64,000 nt of DNA from positions 19,945,869 to 20,009,868 of the forward strand of contig JAKZAP010000009.1 in assembly GCA_023053575.1 (NCBI GenBank), read 5' to 3'. Within the stretch, counting starts at the first letter, position 1; the number at the start of each line of letters is the position of its first letter. Of this stretch, positions 51,000-63,645 are shown one piece after another. The notes under the pieces were generated by a model, which made no database searches, had not been told where the DNA came from, and saw nothing but the letters and a program-made list of their open reading frames with translations. The position numbers and the translations under genes were made by a program. This DNA comes from Branchinecta lynchi (lineage: Eukaryota; Arthropoda; Branchiopoda; Anostraca; Branchinectidae).

Positions 51000-51825
51000 A
51001 AGGAGGATATCGGACGAAAAGAAACGGACCGACAGCAAGTTGGACCCAACGCCAATTCAAGTTGAAGGAAAGACTACAGTTGAGGTATCTTCATAAGATG
51101 TTATCTGACTTACGATGGTGCCATTTCTACTTGATACGATAAAAGTCAACTATTTAAGGGTAAAAGCAGTGCTTTAAGGGCTCCTAAGAACATCTAAATG
51201 GGTGTTTCTGGTTTTTATTTTCAAAAAGGCAACAAACTGCACCATCTAATGTTAACAACCAGAAACCAGAAAAGTTTCAAACAGGTTCAAACAAAAGAAA
51301 AGGCAAATAATCTGTATGTTGAACATAGCAAATTATGTTTCTTGACTGTTGGAACTGCATAGAAATTACATTTTGAGATTTATTTGGCCAGTTTTGAGGT
51401 TACGTAATCTGAGACCCATGCAAGATGATGGCCCCATGACCCCTCTTGTACTTGGGAATTTTCAACTTGAATTAATGCTTTATGTTATACCATCCTCATA
51501 AGTCACCACAATTTTCACCAACAATCCAGACAGCATAGGCTATGTTGTCTTCATTCGAATTGTTGGAGTAGTATGCACAGGCTAGTACACTAAGCCCTTC
51601 TTTTATACCATGCTCAAATGCTGGGGCATGCTGGCAGGGGTGAGCAGGGTTCTCGTCCGTAACTGTACCCCTTCCAGGTGGGGTCCCATATACAATACTT
51701 TGGTAACTACACAAACCGGGATTTCATGTTGAGACTGAAATCGTTTATACTACTCCCCTGCTAGTATGCCCCAGTACTAAAATGAGTAGGACTAGACTAG
51801 ACATCCGCCATAATGCAGCTCTTGC
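51000..51825. other. No recognised gene
   Basis: Nothing supported beyond a 72-codon open frame on the minus strand (51496-51714) without a known domain. Confidence 0.45.
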
Positions 51826-51837
51826 AGCATCGATTTC

Positions 51838-52075
51838 GTTATCAGATGACACTCAAGACAGACTGATAAGCTTTGAAAGTGTGCTCAAGCATTGCTGAGA
51901 CTGCCTTAATGCTAAGCAAAGTACACCAAACAACAGAAGTAAAATACTCTTATCAGATTATCAGATGGCACTCGAGCCAGACTGATAAGCTCTGAAAGTG
52001 TGCTTAAGAATTGCAAAGACTGCCTTAAGACTAAGCAAAGTATCCAAAACAACAGAAGGAAAATAATCTTCAAAG
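51838..52075. repeat. Tandem duplication of about 117 bp
   Basis: Two units, each with TTATCAGATG.CACTC, CAGACTGATAAGCT, GACTGCCTTAA and CCAAACAACAGAAG; similar but not identical. Confidence 0.75.
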
Positions 52076-52834
52076 GTAAGTAAAAGACCAAATAAAAGGA
52101 ATTACAACTAGGCGAGCCTAATTGTTAAACCCAAAATATATCTGAGGCTTGGGTGTTTCTTTATTCCATTTCAATCTTTTTGTAGCATAAAACAAAACCA
52201 ACGCAATGACGGTGCAGCCACATGGAGAGCTATTGCCAGAGTGTGCATTTGATTTCAAATAATGCTAAAAGACGAGTTGGGACATATTTTTTTCTATCCT
52301 AATGTGGGTCCCCATAACTGCTTCAAAAAGTTTTAGGGCTACATCATCGAATTTGGATTGAATTATCTTTCAAAATGGACAAAAATTGACATTTTCAAAC
52401 ATTTTTTAGATAGATGAAAAGAAAAATCAAGGTATAAGAATTACTAACTGAACTAGCCTATGTGTTGCTAGTATGCTGTCCACATACTAAAAAGCCATTA
52501 CTAATTATCCCATTAAATTTGTCTATCTTAGCACTTGAAGACTGCTTGAAGATCGTGACAACCGTGCTCAATCAATCATCAATCATTCATTGTATTTATT
52601 CCTGAATCTGTTTCACAACATGATAGGTAACATAGGACTGTCAACTTAAATTCAAAAAAATTCAATTCAAATGTTCAAATTCTTTTTAATGCATGGTAGC
52701 AGAATGAGGCCATTGTTTAATACAAATAAGTGCAGTACTCAAAGATATTGTATTGTAATTTTGTCTTTGACTCAAGACTGCAAGTGCAAACAGAAGCTAA
52801 TAGCAAAAGATAGGAGAATCCTATTCCAGTGCAG

Positions 52835-53965
52835 TCATGCACAAATCCTCAATTTTTGGGCATGGTTCCCTAACGTCTGGGCATGCCTGGACATATGGGC
52901 ATGGTGCTCATACGTTGGTGCACCATGCCCTGGAGCATGGGCATGGTACCCCTGTGAAATTTGGTTAAACTGAGACTAGCTACATACCTAAATAGGGTCT
53001 TCTTCCTGTCTTAGATCAAAAGATACCTGATTTCACCTTCTATCCAACCTCATTTTCTAACTTTCAAAATGGTAGAGTACTTCCAAGATACATAGAGTTT
53101 TGTGGAGGCCACTCCTTTCCTAGTGGTTTACTCAATCCTTTTTCAGGTTGTTGCAGCTAGGTTACTCTATATTTGACAGTGCAAAACGGATAAGTCAGCT
53201 ACATTTTATTAGAGCTATATTTCGGCCCTTCTTGGCAAGGGTCCTCTTCAGGCTCAAGCTGGAAAATTTGAAAACTTGAGTGTCTTGAGCCTGAAGACGA
53301 CCCTTACCAAGAAGGGCCGAAATATAGCTCTAATAAAATGTAGCTGACTTATCCGTTTTGCGCCATCAAATATGGTTCGCAGTCAGGTTGAGCTGAAGGA
53401 CTATTTAAGTTACTCTATCCTTCTCTACCTCTAGGTAGAGTGGTTGAAGTAAGCTTTTAAATTTTCTTCCTTTAGGAATTAAATCTCCTTTCCTTTCAAG
53501 TTCCCTTAGATTGTTTGCCTTTTATAGTATTTCTTTTGAGTTTAGTGAGTTTTGATAACAATTTTTAACATCTATAGTAAAAAAAAAATCACTCAAAGTA
53601 AATACAATAAAAGGCAAACAATCTAAAGGAAATATTTGCTGCAGTGAATAGATTGAAAAGCTTGCCTCAGCCATGCTACCTAGCAGCAATTTTCTGCAAA
53701 AGGATAGGATAAACCCTAGAAGAGAAATGGCCTACAAAAAACTCTATGTATCTTGGAATGCTTTAACATTTTGTAAACTGGAAAATGAGGTTGGATAGAA
53801 AGTAAAATCAGGTATCTTTTGATCTAGGACAGGAAGAAGACCCTATTTAGGTATGTAACCAATCTCAATTTAACCAAATTTCACAGGGGTACCATGCCCA
53901 TGCTCCAGGGCATGGTGCCCTAACATATCGGCACCATGCCCAAAAATTGAGGATTTGTGTATGAC
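52835..53965. mobile_element. Large foldback with GCATGG motifs, split by a MITE
   Basis: Inverted arms about 52835-53105 and 53725-53965 share CAAATCCTCAATTTTTGGGC, ACCATGCCCTGGAGCATG and AAAAGATACCTGATTT. The centre holds MITE A (53170-53408) and a smaller inverted repeat at 53500-53640 around TTGTTTGCCTTTTATAGTAT. Confidence 0.8.
53170..53408. mobile_element. MITE family A, copy 3
   Basis: 239 bp, flanked by GTTACTCTA at 53161-53169 and 53409-53417. It is nearly a perfect hairpin (CGGATAAGTCAGCTACATTT arm) plus the asymmetric end CTTCAGCTCAACCTGACTGC on one side. Confidence 0.9.
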
Positions 53966-54151
53966 TGTTATAGTGGAAAAAGTCTTGTCTATTTTGTCAC
54001 TACCTTTAACTTTTGTACTGATCCGGCCACTCTTATAGTTTCCTACTTGGGAGTAGCATAACCTACTATCTGTGGGTTTCAGCCCGAGCTTCAGCCAATA
54101 TTGCTGCTCTGGTGAGGGTATACTCCTGAGCGGGGTTTGCCTCGATTTTGC

Positions 54152-54270
54152 AGTCATCTGTCACAGTTGGGCACCAGACTTTTCCTCCACAGGGGGATTC
54201 TTTTTCACCTGTGCAGGGGATTCCCCTGTGGAGGGGAATTCTCCAAAAAGTCTGGTGCCCAACTGTGTCA
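54152..54270. repeat. Hairpin with GGGCACCAGACTTTT arms
   Basis: CAGTTGGGCACCAGACTTTT and its complement enclose CCACAGGGGGATTC and CCCCTGTGGAGG inner arms. Confidence 0.75.
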
Positions 54271-54706
54271 GTCTTTTGCATTATGATTTCCTAGAACTGC
54301 CAAGCCTATATTCTGGGAGCTTTGGCACACCTAGGAGATACAACAGTGGCCTGACCAGGAGAAACCTACAAAATGAGGAACTGTAACAGAGGTATAAACT
54401 GGTAAAAACTGATAAAGTGCCTGGCCGCTGACCGCTGGCTGGCCGCTCTCTCTGGCTCTGCTCTGGCTAGGCTAGCAAGGCCAAGAAAAAGGCAAGAACA
54501 ATGCTGCAAAAGATTTATAGAGATTTATTTATTTATTCCCTACCTAGGCTAGCAAGGCCAAGGACAAGGCAGTGACAAGCTGGGTCGCTGGGGGTTGCAA
54601 AAAAGCTACAGATACCTATTTCAAAAAAGCAAAAAACCTAAATACTTCTGTAAAATTCAGAAAAAATCTGGTAGGCGTGGAACAAAGCTACTACCTTCAG
54701 ATTTCT

Positions 54707-55216
54707 CAGTTTTTACTAGTGAAATGTGAAATGTTTTTTATCCTTGTTCAGTTCTATTTACTTTTGCCTAAAACCTGTATTTGAAAACTTAACATACACC
54801 AACTTCTTTTTTGAAACTTCGATCCGCCGTTCTCATCGAAGGTTAAATCCATGAAACGCAAAATCCACGAAAGGCGGTGCATAGAACGGCACCACGTAGA
54901 CAGGCCAGTACGCCGAACGACACTACGTAGACACGCCAGTACGTCGAACGACACTACGTAGACACGCCAGTACGCCGAACGACACTACGTAGACACGCCA
55001 GTACGTCGAACGACTCTACGTAGACACGCCAGTTCGTCAAACGACACTACAGTTTTTACTAGTGAAATGTGAAATGTTTTTTATCCTTGTTCAGTTCTAT
55101 TTACTTTTGCCTAAAACCTGTATTTGAAAACTTAACATACACCAACTTCTTTTTTGAAACTTCGATCCGCCGTTCTCATCGAAGGTTAAATCCATGAAAC
55201 GCAAAATCCACGAAAG
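54707..55216. repeat. 167-bp direct repeats around a short CACTACGTAGACAC array
   Basis: 54707-54873 and 55050-55216 are essentially identical. Between them (54878-55049) are 36-bp units of the satellite type found at 47.2 kb. This equals a 343-bp tandem duplication with the second array lost or not yet copied. Confidence 0.85.
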
Positions 55217-55659
55217 ACGTCGGATCTTGCCGTTCCATGTAATTCCATGGGGACTGCGGGGACTCCTCGGGGAATCGAGGGGAACGGCGAGAACAAAGGG
55301 AGTCACTCCGCACCAGCTCCATGGACCATGGACGGAAAGCAACGAGAACAAGGTTCTGAATGCGTTCATATTCCATTTTGTTATAATAAAAATCACATTC
55401 ATGCGACGGAATTAGTCAGGGTCTATTTTATTTTCATTTTTGTTCAGGTCCACACCGGATCTAGCCTCAGTGGTGGCGGATATTTGTACGAGGAGTACTA
55501 GAAGAGCTAAAAGCTGATTTGGTGCTTGCAATGGTATGTAGCATGTCTTTTAGCCGAGGGTCGCATACGGTTCGATGATACAGATCGAAGATCCAGGATA
55601 TGTGCTGTTGCCAGCTTTCGGGTTCTGTCCGTGTCGTGTCTTGCGTTCGAGAGTTACGT

Positions 55660-56830
55660 TACAGGACCCCCCCCCCCTCGAATTTTACTAATTTTATCCT
55701 GGCCTCGACATAATGTAGTAAATATGTTTGTAGTGAACAAGAGCTATGAGCTCATATGGCACTTTTCACGAGTAGGTGGTACAAGAAAGTAAAATGAAAA
55801 AGAAAATACTTAAGTCCGAGTATTTCCGGCATCGCCTCGGATCATCTTGGGCAACTGACTTGTCTACCTTCCAAGTTTCAACCCAATAGATCCACTCGTC
55901 CGGCCCCTAGACGTACCGCTCGATTTCCGGTACCCCCTCCAACTCCTCCTACCGCGTCTGAATCTGGTTTCGACTCCTAAAATTGATCATCTAAAAGATT
56001 TTCTGAGCATTTCTTGGGAACTCATGGTAACTCTCCCCCCCCCCCCTCACCGTGGTCGGTCGTGTTCGAACCCAAAAATATGTCATCTAGGGCCAAGGCC
56101 GTATCCGGGGGGGGGGGGGGGGGGGGGGTAGGGGGTTGACTCCCCCCCCCCCCCGAAACACACACAAATAGTAATTTTATAGGCTTTTCCCTCTGATCTA
56201 TATCTTTTTTGTACTTTTTTGTCCAACCCGCAGGCAACCCCCCCCCCCCCCCCCCCGAAATAAATTCCTCGATACGGGCCTGTCTAGGGCATATGATCTC
56301 TCTACACTCCAAGTTTTATTCAAATCCCTCCACTTGTTTAAACCCTATGCGAGCCACAACATTTCAGGGTCTCCCCTTCCAGCTCCCCCAGTGTGGCTGA
56401 ATACGACTCGGAAACATAAACGTCGCATCTCTGACCTGTCCATCAAGTTTGACTGGAATGTTCTTTCTGGAATCGGAGCATAGCCTATCTGAAATTTTCC
56501 GTTCCCGCTTCACCCCTCCACCCCCACCCCTCCACCCCCACCCCTCCCCCTCCCACTACCTTCGTCAGATCCTCTCCGGACGCCAAATAACAAATCAAAG
56601 CCCCCCACCGTGGCCGCATGTGGTCCGGACGCATGTTTTGCTTGTCTAGGTCATCAATTCTTATCACCCATAAAGTTTCATTCGAATCCTGTTCCACCTG
56701 TTCGCAACTTATGGAAGACAATAATTTCCGGATTCCCCTTCCCTCAACTCCCCCATAGATGGTCGGATACAGGAACACAACTTTTCCTCGGTCATTCTGT
56801 CGGGTCCTTAAAGTTTAACTGAAAAGGGCA
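55660..56830. repeat. Degenerate repeats with poly-C/poly-G tracts
   Basis: Long C or G runs (about 55666, 56035, 56107, 56139, 56238) lie among repeated phrases such as AAGTTTCA.TC.AATC and CCCCCTCC. The end GTCCTTAAAGTTTAACTGAA matches the R1 terminus in inverted orientation. No coding sequence. Confidence 0.55.
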
Positions 56831-57074
56831 GTGATAGGACAGTCTTGTTACCCCTCACTTGAGATTCAAATATTCCGTGTCATCAAGAACAAATAAGAGC
56901 AAGAACTGCTGTCTCCCTATATATGTCACACAACCAAGCTGAGACGAGTCGACACCCGACGCAAACGAGCGGAGGTGGATCTTACCCGGGACATCAAAAG
57001 TCGTTACCTCTACAGAGAAGGTGTAACGCAGTAAACCACTGAGGAAGAAAAATCGAATGGAGGCAGCAGTGATA

Positions 57075-57168
57075 AGCCTGTTCACACTGGGCTGGGCGGG
57101 CGCTGAAACAGCGGTTGCCGGCTGTTCACACTGGGATGAGCGGGCGCTGAAACAGCGGTTGCCGGCTC
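57075..57168. repeat. 45-bp duplication
   Basis: GCGGGCGCTGAAACAGCGGT occurs twice in succession, each copy with GGCTGTTCACACTGGG or a close variant. Confidence 0.8.
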
Positions 57169-57169
57169 A

Positions 57170-57945
57170 TTGATTCAGACAAGCTTTCGGGGGTTGACAA
57201 GAAAATTCCTAAGAATATCAAAATATACAGAAACTGCCATTTGATGCAAAGCAGATTTTACAAATGCGTCAAATTGAGTTAAAAGTAAGACAAACTGTAT
57301 ATATATCTTATTGAAAAACCCAAAGGCCGTATACAGGTAACGTAAGATATATGGTAACGTAAATTGTATCTTTTCGGGGTCAATTCAATTAAGTAGTGTC
57401 AATATCCAGAACAAGAAGAGATAAATTTCATTCCAGGTATTTGCTCTCATATGAGAATATCAGATGAAAACAGGCAACTTCTTTAAAAAAAAAAAAGGCC
57501 GTGTTTCAGGTTTAATAGGCTAAGTGGAAATGAACAAATATTACGCAGATGGAATAGGCTTTTACTCTGACAAACTAACCAGAAACGTTTTGAATTGCAT
57601 TTAAAAAAAAAAACTAGGACTTCTATGTGGGTCCTAGACAAACTAGAACCCATGTGGCAAGGCCTCAGTACGAAAACCAAAGACTTTCTTTGATGGGAAA
57701 ATACACCGTTGACATCGAATTATTTGTAATTAGTGAACTAAAAGACAAACGAGATAGACCAAGTTGACGTGAACTTTCGTCTTTCGATTAACTACTGAAT
57801 CGAAATCTAACTCACTAAATTGAAAAGTATACAATTATACATTTCGGAAAAAAAGAAGAAAAAACACAAAATATACACTCACCTACTGGTATTATTTTGA
57901 CTATTCCATGCTATTCTACCATTTCGGTAATTTCAGTAATCCTCG
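57170..57945. other. No recognised gene
   Basis: AT-rich with A runs; nothing supported. Confidence 0.45.
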
Positions 57946-57957
57946 AAAGCCTTAATT

Positions 57958-59210
57958 GGCACTGTCTAGGGAACCGGGAGTCGTACTTTATGTCCTACGG
58001 GCTACGGAACCGGTAGTTCTCACGGAAACCAAACCATATGAGCTGCGATTCCGGGATCTGACGTCATTAACTAACGGAAACTTGTATGTGCTGGCTCCCG
58101 TTCCGGTAGTAATTGGAAATAGCTCACGGAAACTTCATCGCACCAGCTTCTCGTCCGGTAGCCTCACGGAATTGTGTACTCAGAAGCTAGGGAGCCGGTA
58201 GTTGATACCGGAAACTGTATAATTGGAGCTTCTGTTCCGGTAGTGTCTACATGGAATATAAAACTCACGGAATAGTTTGGATGAGAGCTAGGATGCCGGG
58301 ATTTTCACGGACTTAGAGAAAATAACATTGGACAAAATTCACTACCGGAACCCATGTATTGAGAGCTAAGGTACCGGTAGCAACTACTATTTGCTTGAAA
58401 ATGACCAGCTCACGGACACAGGTGACTATGGGTTAGGGTTCCGGTAGTGACGAAAATAAAAAAAATAGGACTGACGGACCCATGTCAGTGCAGACTAGGA
58501 AACTGGAAGCAAATATTTTTAACTAACGGAACCCAACTTCTGCTGGCTGGGGTTCCGGTAGGGCAAAACAAAAATAAGATGTATAACTGGATTCAGTGAG
58601 CTGTACCGGACTCAAAGTCTATATTGACACCCGTCGTTCCGTGAGTAAAAAATATTCACTTCCGGTTTCCTAGTCTACACTGACATGGGTCCGTGAGTCC
58701 TATTTTTTTTATTTTCGTCACTACCGGAACCCTAGCCCATAGTCACCTGTGTCCGTGAGCTGGTAATTTTCAAGCAAATAGTAGTTGCTACCGGTACCTT
58801 AGCTCTCAATATATGGGTTCCGGTAGTGAATTTTGTCCAATGTTATTTTCTCTAAGTCCGTGAAAATCCCGGCATCCTAGCTCTCATCCAAACTATTCCG
58901 TGAGTTTTATATTCCACGTAGACACTACCGGAACAGAAGCTCCAATTGTACAGTTTCCGGTATCAACTACCGGCTCCCTAGCTTCTGGGTACACAATTCC
59001 GTGAGGCTAGCGGACGAGAAGCTGGTGCAATGAAGTTTCCGTGAGCTATTTCCAATTACTACCGGAACGGGAGCCAGCACGTACAAGTTTCCGTTAGTTA
59101 ATGACGTCGGATCCCGGAATCGCAGCTCATATGGTTTGGTTTCCGTGAGAACTACCGGTTCCGTAGCCCGTAGGACATAAAGTACAACTCCCGGTTCCCT
59201 AGACAGTGCC
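57958..59210. mobile_element. Foldback element, family FB1 copy 2, with 9-bp target duplication
   Basis: 1253 bp. Termini GGCACTGTCTAGGGAACC and complement; GCCTTAATT flanks at 57949-57957 and 59211-59219. It is an inverted repeat throughout, centred near 58590, and closely similar to 1313-2607. The 81-codon open frame at 57956-58201 is arm sequence and matches the false extension of the LINE ORF1 frame at 1313-1556. Confidence 0.93.
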
Positions 59211-59219
59211 GCCTTAATT

Positions 59220-59700
59220 ACGTTACTCTTAGTTTACACTCGTCTGACAAAGTTAATACTACAGATGTTGAAACTCAATGGGTCATGACTTCAGTGAGTG
59301 TGCTTCAAATCCCGGTTTGCATTGTATGGTTCTCCCGAGAGACATAAAAAGGGAATGTCACAAGGGATTAAATCTTCATACGTATGGTCATGGTGTAACA
59401 AAAGCGACTATGAATGACCATCGTCAAGTTCGCTTTTTGTTTTTCGCATCACAAATATTCACTAATCAGACGCCAGCGTCTACTCAAACAAAATCAACGC
59501 CGTTTCCTTCCCGTGTGAACAGGCCAGAACATCCGCCTCGCTAGTGGCTACGTTATTTTCTTCGTAAATGACTTAACGGCGGAGAGTCGGAGACCAACGA
59601 GTATACACGGGCGACCAAGAAATGGGTCCACCTCCGCTCATTGTTGTCGGAACATTTATAGTCGGTGGATGGACGAGAGACCATTGTTCTTACTCGTTAT
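59220..59700. other. Short open frame, not recognised
   Basis: An 88-codon plus-strand frame (59278-59544) has no motif I recognise and no splice support; the rest is featureless. Confidence 0.4.
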
Positions 59701-59704
59701 TTGT

Positions 59705-59850
59705 TCTTGGTGTCATAGTAGAATCTGCGCTGTGGGGACTGCCGGTGATTTCTGAACCTCAATACTAGAGCAGATAGTGGAAAATCAAAAAGCCTCTTAG
59801 CAGAATCCAAATAACTCAAATAAGCTTGCTTTTCAGTTAAACTTTAAGTC
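59705..59850. repeat. Dispersed repeat R1, short copy
   Basis: CATAGTAGAATCTGCGCTGT to CTTTTCAGTTAAACTTTAA. Confidence 0.6.
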
Positions 59851-59864
59851 ACTAACATGCCTGC

Positions 59865-61290
59865 AAAGTTTCATCGTCCTTGGAACATCTGGAACTACCC
59901 TAACCGGTGATCACTGGAACTCCGGGAAACACCCTCCAACTGCCCCCACAAAGCCCCGATACGATCTGGTTCTGTCAGTTCTGTATAATGCTTGTTCTTC
60001 CCACCAAGTTCCATCCAGATTACGTTTAATGCAATTACGTATAGTGCTTGTTCCATCAAGTTCCATCCAAATCTCTCGACTCTAATAGTTACACGAGACT
60101 TTCGGTGCCCCCTCCGACCCCCTCCCCCCGCCCAAATATCAGTGAGACACGGGATCTTTCCAAATGTCAAGTTTCATCAAGATCACCTGTTCATAAGTTA
60201 TAAATACCTATAAATTCCGGATTCCCCGGCCTTCCACTCACCCCACGATGCTCGGATCTTTCCCGAGGACTCCACTTGAGGACTCCCCGCGTTTTTGTTT
60301 GTCCCGGGGACTCACACCCCATATTCTCGCTAGTCCCAACGGAAGAGTCCCAAGGGAAGGGGGATGCTCCAATTATCATCACTATCATCAAAAAGGACCC
60401 CCTTTCAGATTCGGAGGGGAATCAATTTTCGCTGGTGTTGTTGCAATGTAATATTAATCAAAAAGAATCAGAATAAACAAAACCAAAAATAAAGTGGATC
60501 CAGACTAGTTTTGTCAACTGCAGATTTTTATTTTTTTTCGAACAAAATCCAATTTAGAAGCATTCCCAGTGTTCTCGTTGTTCTCCTAGGCGGAGTGCGC
60601 GTGGAGTGACTCCCTCTATTCTTGCCGTTCCCTTCGATTCCCCGAGGATTCCTCGGGGAAATGCGAGAATATACCTTTAATATCTTAGGGTCCCTGACAC
60701 GCCTACCAAGTTTCATCGTCCTAGCTTTTGTGGAAGTGACCGAACTAGCAAAACCCGGACCGACAGGCCGACGGACGGACAAAAATTGCGATCGTTATGT
60801 GGCACTTGGCCGAAGGGCAAGTGCCATAAAAACGTAAAGGCCGCATACATAAGCAAACAACTCGTGAAACTAAGACAAAATAACACACTAAGAAACAGCA
60901 TTTCTGAACTTTAGTCTAAGTCAATAGTAATAACATGGCCATGACCATTGTACCGTCCAAATTTAGTTCCGATCCCTCCATCCATTCAGTCCCTAGACAT
61001 TGTCCTCAGCTGGTCCTCAACAGGGCTCCGCCCTTCGAACTTCCCCCACTACTGTCGGATGAGGTTCGGACAATTTACAAAATATCTCGGGCATCTGCTC
61101 CTTTCATTCACAAGTTTCACACGAATCGGATCATCTGTTCGTAACCTCCGGTGAATCCCAGACACCCCCTCCCTCCACCCCCACACGGATGGTCGGGTCC
61201 AGAAAAGAAGGTGTGGTTGAGCATCGGGACGGGTCCTATGTGTCCCTGCCAAGTTTCATGTCGAAGCAAAAGTGAGACAGAGGGACGACC
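59865..61290. repeat. Degenerate pyrimidine-rich repeats and element R5 copy 2
   Basis: Phrases such as AAGTTTCATC and CCCCCTCC recur as at 55.8-56.8 kb. 60255-60685 is R5 inverted relative to 43330-43860 (GAGGACTCCACTTGAGGACT and GATTCCCCGAGGATTCC). GGCCGACGGACGGACAAA occurs near 60764. Confidence 0.55.
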
Positions 61291-61439
61291 AACCGAAGGA
61301 CAGACATGACGTTAATTTATTTGTAATTTTTTGGACGGAGATACTTTTTCTCTGGTAAACGAACACTCGAAACGACTGTGAACTCTTCAGAACTTAGTAG
61401 AAATTAATGTAAAGAAATTTTACGTAATCCTACAACAGT

Positions 61440-61620
61440 AAATGAGGCCTGTCGGCGAAACGTCCCCAATCGAAACGTCCCTGGCGAAGCGTTCCCGCGG
61501 AGCGTCACCATGGCAGAATGTCCCCAAGGCGAGATCTCCCCATGGCAAAACGTCCATGAAAAAACTTCTTCGTGGCTAAACATCCGAAACCAAAACGTCC
61601 CCTGCTAAAATAGACCAATA
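61440..61620. repeat. Short degenerate repeat of AAACGTCCC
   Basis: About ten spaced variants of GGCAAAACGTCCCC. No frame or structure. Confidence 0.65.
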
Positions 61621-62074
61621 CCACAATAGGATAATAGTTTGTTTCGAAAGTGGAAAGGGATGGTCAAAGATAAGAAATCTCAAGAGCTGATGCAGAAGTT
61701 TGCCCGGAACGAAGTCTCAGTACGCCATTTCTCGAAGAAGAGAATTTTCTAAAAAATTTAAGTTTTTGTTTTGAGCTCTGTTTAATTGGTTTATATGTGT
61801 GCTCGATTATGCTATAATAATAACAGATTGATCTCAATCTTGTTCGATATTTACTAGTATGTTTTGTGAATTTGATTAAATTAAAGGATCAAACCCGTCT
61901 TACCTTATTACTCTACCTGCCTTGTCGTTCCGTCCATTCTCGTTTCAAAATCTTGTGCTTCCCCTGCCTCGCTAATTTTGAAATTGTCCTTAGTTGACTC
62001 TCTCTGAGCCAGATCAGGCTTCCGCTTGTTTTCTCCGAGGAGCTTATTGGAACAAAAAAGACCAGTTGTACTTG

Positions 62075-62790
62075 TAGAACTACTACTGATCCTAGATACC
62101 TAGAACTACTACTGATTACTTACGAGCCCGGGGTAAGGCATTAGTGTTGAGCGACTTTTGGATTTTTCGATATATCGATATATCAATATTTCACTTTCGA
62201 TATTCGATAATCGATATATCAATATCGATATTTCTTTACATTGTTTCGCTATCGGATACGTCTTGTTTCGCCAAAAGGGAAGAACAAAAATTGTCGTTAA
62301 ATAGTATATTCTAGAACTACTACTGATCCTGACGTTATACTTGTAGAACTACTACTGATCCTAGATACCTAGAACTACTACTGATTAGTTACGAGCCCGG
62401 GGTAAGGCATTAGTGTTGAGCGACTTTTGGATTTTTCGATATATCGATATATCAATATTTCGCTTTCGATATTCGATAATCGATATACCGATATCGATAT
62501 TTCTTTACCATGTTTCGCTATCGGATACGTCTTGTTTCGCCAAAATTTAAGAACAGAATTGTTGTTAAATAATATATTGCATCATCTCAAACTCCAAGTA
62601 AACAAGAACCGAATTAGGGAAAGCATATTGCTCCAGTTTCGGATAGGTAAATGTAGGTTATGTTGGATTCTTTACAACAATTATGAACTGAAGTATCATT
62701 TTTCGATATTTATATTTACGTTTCGAGATTCGATATTAATATTTCGTCTGATTATCGTTATCGATATCTAATGTCGCCCAACACTGGCAT
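62075..62790. mobile_element. TATCGATA-rich element with a tandem duplication
   Basis: A unit of about 250 bp occurs twice (about 62075-62320 and 62325-62570), each with TAGTGTTGAGCGAC then TTTTTCGATATATCGATATA. The far end is GTCGCCCAACACT, the inverted partner of TAGTGTTGAGCGAC. GGCAT precedes the start (62145-62149 and 62405-62409) and follows the end (62785-62789). The ends resemble hAT terminal repeats, but an 8-bp duplication is not seen. Confidence 0.6.
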
Positions 62791-63009
62791 ATCAAACTGC
62801 ATATTTTGACGGGGAAACGGCGCAGATTATCTGAAGCAACTGGTCACAAGGCCGCTCTTTCCCGAGGGGTAGCCCCACTCTCTGTTCTAGTATACAGCAA
62901 GTGCCCGGTGCCGCGGTGCCAGGTCGGTGCCGGTACCGGCTGACACCAGTCGGCACCGTTACCACGTGTTAGAACATTAACATAAGCATGTTTAGAAGCA
63001 TCTGAAAGA

Positions 63010-63250
63010 TGAACACCTAATTTTTGACCGACACAGACACTAATTTTCCATCGCCAGGAAGCAGTGGAGAAGGTCGTGCGCTGGTTGGGCTCTGTTGTCA
63101 ATGATTTTTTGTAGCAATGAAGAAACATCCAAAAGGGTAACACTTGCGTCTTCAATTTTGAACTTCTCCGTTAATGTATGGTTATGATATAATTTCGACA
63201 AGTCGAGCAGGTGCTTTGCATATTTAAAGTAACAGGATCTCCTCTTTTTA
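63010..63250. repeat. Dispersed repeat R16, copy 2
   Basis: Homologous to 22230-22490. On the minus strand it reads LYHNHTLTEKFKIEDASVTL and LLDVSSL, so it may once have been coding. Confidence 0.55.
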
Positions 63251-63415
63251 ATCTCCTTCTTTCGCAGAACATGAGTGACACCAGAACGAAATAGTATAGA
63301 AGGAGCAGAAGGTGTGTTCGCACTGTTATTAGCAAGTCCCGCGTCCTCTTCCTTTCATCATATTTTTTACCACTCATACCTATGTGAAGGAAATCTTCCG
63401 GAACTTGGCAAGAAT

Positions 63416-63645
63416 CCAGGGTTGGTCACCAAAAGTAACTTCGTACACCCTGGAAAGTAACCCAAAAGTATCTCAAAGTAACACAATGTAACTTAATGTA
63501 ACACAATGTAACTTAATGTAACACAATGTAACACAATGTAACGCAAAGTAACCCAATTTAACAAAAAGTAACCCAAAGTAACCCTGAGTAACCCGAAGTA
63601 TCCTGAAGTAACTCGTACACCCTGGTTCTTGGTGACCAACCCTGG
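63416..63645. mobile_element. hAT-like element with an internal GTAAC minisatellite
   Basis: 230 bp. Terminal inverted repeats CCAGGGTTGGTCACCAA and complement; flanks GCAAGAAT (63408-63415) and GCAAAAAT (63646-63653), an 8-bp duplication with one mismatch. The interior is about 15 units of an AGTAACACA-like 10-bp repeat. Confidence 0.85.

Noticed and set aside
63454..63615. Possible CRISPR-like direct repeats
   Set aside because: Units are about 10 bp without spacers and lie inside a hAT-like element of an animal genome. The 19-bp array at 34.3 kb also lacks spacers.
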